DNA from: Myxococcales bacterium
GTDB lineage: Bacteria; Myxococcota; Myxococcia; Myxococcales; JAKAPL01
Direction of reading: 5' to 3'
Assembly: GCA_021783235.1 (NCBI GenBank)
Contig: JAJXUD010000049.1
Span: forward strand, 1 to 35,497
Length of the DNA stretch: 35,497 nt
The notes under the pieces were generated by a model. The model made no database searches. It was given only the letters and a program-made list of their open reading frames with translations, and was not told the DNA's origin. Of this stretch, positions 34,291-35,497 are shown one piece after another. Every line of letters begins with the position of its first letter. The stretch's first letter is position 1. The position numbers and the translations under genes were made by a program.

Positions 34291-35497
34291 ATGACTTTTC
34301 ACGAAGCTGGGCTCACCGTCCTGGAGCGGGTGGGTAAGCCGCTCTCCTACCAGGAGATCACGACCCGGGCGATCCAGGACGGACTTCTCTCCCACGTCGG
34401 CCAGATTCCCGAGCAGACCATGCGCCAGCGGCTGGTGGCGCTCGCGAGGCGCAGCCGCAACCGGCGCATCGCCGTGGTCGCGCCGGACCAGTTCGCCCTG
34501 ACCGACTGGGGCCTCCCCGAGGACCACGAGGCGCTCACGGCGCTCGAGAACGCCTCCGAGCCGGACGAGGGGCGCCCCTACCGGGGGCGCGAGCGGCACC
34601 CGCCGCTGCTGCAGCCCCGCGGACGAGAGGATCGCGAGGGACGGCGTCGCCGCAAGCGGCTGCCGCCGCTCGCCGAGGTCGCTTTCGAGATCCTCTCGGA
34701 GGCGAAGAGCTCGCTGCCGGTCGAGGAGATCCTCGAGCGGGCGCGCGAGCGCGACCTCGTCGGGGCGGATCTCTCGGTGGAGGCGCTCTCGAGCGCGCTC
34801 GCCGACGAGAACCGCCGCCGCTCGGAGGCGGGCCGCCGGCCGGCCTTCGCGTTCGCCGAGTCGGGCGCGGTCGAGGTGGTCGAGGCGCCGAGCGAGGGCG
34901 AGCGGGAGGAGGCGCGGTCGGACGCCCGCCGCGGGCCGTCGCCGCGCCCCTCGTCCAACGGCCTCTCGCAGTCGCTGGAGTCCAAGCGCAACGCCGCCCG
35001 GCAGCTTCGGCGGCGGCTCGCCGAGCTCGATTCCGGATCCTTCGAACGGCTCGCGCTCGCGCTCCTCGAGAAGAGCGGCTACGGGGACGGCCGCCTGGTC
35101 CGGCGCGGCTCCGGCCGGGAGGGCTCGCTCTTCGTCGCGCGCAGGCGGCTCGGCCTCACCGACTTCCGCTTCGCGGTCAAGCTCGTCACCCAGGGCGAGG
35201 CGAGGCGCGAGGACGTCCAGGAGATCCGCCAGGAGCTCGCCCCGCTCGCGGCGCACGCCGGGATCGTGATCTCGGCGGCCGACGCGACGAGGGACGCCCG
35301 CGCCGAGGCGCTCGCGGTCGGCCAGCCGCTCGTGACCCTGCTCTGCGCCGACGCGCTCGCCGAGGAGCTCGTGACGCGGCAGATCGGCTGCTACAGCTAC
35401 GAGTCCTGCGCCGTCGACGACGCCTTCTGGCGCACGCTCCGGCAGCGGCCGAGCGCCCCGGCGGTCGAGCCGGCCGCCGGCCGCGCGGGGGGGCGCC
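34291..35497 (+). CDS. HARE-HTH protein with degenerate Mrr-like nuclease domain (3' end outside window)
   Basis: At least 402 codons, open at the window edge. Residues 1-80 form a HARE-HTH winged helix (LTVLERVGKPLSYQEITTRA, then MRQRLVALARRSRNRR and FALTDWGLPE), the domain found in RNA polymerase delta and in some chromatin and restriction proteins. A second, HARE-like helical segment (about 128-190) follows an Arg-rich linker. Residues about 245-365 align with the Mrr-type restriction endonuclease fold (FERLALALLEKSGYG; later AGIVISAADATRDARAEA). The usual catalytic GxD and QxK are changed to GREGSL and AVK, so nuclease activity is doubtful. The ATG is the only sensible start. A DNA-binding regulator is more likely than a restriction enzyme. 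Confidence 0.75.
   Translation, partial: MTFHEAGLTVLERVGKPLSYQEITTRAIQDGLLSHVGQIPEQTMRQRLVALARRSRNRRIAVVAPDQFALTDWGLPEDHEALTALENASEPDEGRPYRGRERHPPLLQPRGREDREGRRRRKRLPPLAEVAFEILSEAKSSLPVEEILERARERDLVGADLSVEALSSALADENRRRSEAGRRPAFAFAESGAVEVVEAPSEGEREEARSDARRGPSPRPSSNGLSQSLESKRNAARQLRRRLAELDSGSFERLALALLEKSGYGDGRLVRRGSGREGSLFVARRRLGLTDFRFAVKLVTQGEARREDVQEIRQELAPLAAHAGIVISAADATRDARAEALAVGQPLVTLLCADALAEELVTRQIGCYSYESCAVDDAFWRTLRQRPSAPAVEPAAGRAGGR

Noticed and set aside
34049-34291. 80-codon minus-strand frame in the leader region before the HARE-HTH gene
   Set aside because: It lies over a strong plus-strand promoter and hairpins and has no motif or ribosome site.

Overview
This 35.5 kb window is very GC-rich chromosomal DNA with dense genes, many GTG and TTG starts, and many start/stop overlaps of four bases. 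The gene set suggests a Myxococcota-like (former Deltaproteobacteria) genome. The clues are an NtrC-type regulator tied to Kdp, a single PilZ protein, a Cys-rich Gly/Ser/Thr-repeat lipoprotein, an Lhr helicase, and a HARE-HTH protein with an Mrr-like domain. This placement is inferred from gene content and composition, not from a marker tree. No rRNA, tRNA, CRISPR array, insertion sequence or phage gene was seen.

Layout. 1-291 is the end of a TPR-like protein. 360-4882 (minus) is a tight operon: ubiB, then an Mla/Mce-type ABC transporter with two ATPases and two permeases and no visible MCE-domain protein. 5040-12961 (plus) is the Kdp potassium-uptake locus. It has a near-perfect sigma-54 promoter, a broken outer-membrane-protein remnant, a 27-aa membrane peptide, kdpF, kdpA, kdpB, kdpC, a short KdpD without a kinase core, and a separate membrane histidine kinase. 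12966-14797 (minus) converges on it with an EIIA-Ntr-like protein and a sigma-54-dependent response regulator. 14902-23359 (plus) carries mutS, a repeat lipoprotein and an Lhr-type helicase. 23525-28637 (plus) carries a GAF/PAS hybrid sensor kinase, a single-domain response regulator, an orphan GvpL/GvpF protein and a LigD of the phosphoesterase-ligase type. 28767-31786 (plus) carries an MTA phosphorylase, a PfkB kinase, a PilZ protein and a metallophosphoesterase. 31796-34039 (minus) is a PQQ-type beta-propeller protein. 34291 to the end (plus) is a truncated HARE-HTH/Mrr-like protein behind a structured leader.

The two most interesting systems are these. First, the Kdp locus appears to have replaced KdpD/KdpE control with a short KdpD, a KinB-like kinase, an NtrC-type regulator and an EIIA-Ntr protein. 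The sigma-54 promoter found upstream of kdp fits that circuit. Second, the Mla-type transporter looks heteromeric. One ATPase has lost its Q-loop Gln and switch His while the other has a degraded signature motif, so the predicted dimer has one consensus and one degenerate ATP site.
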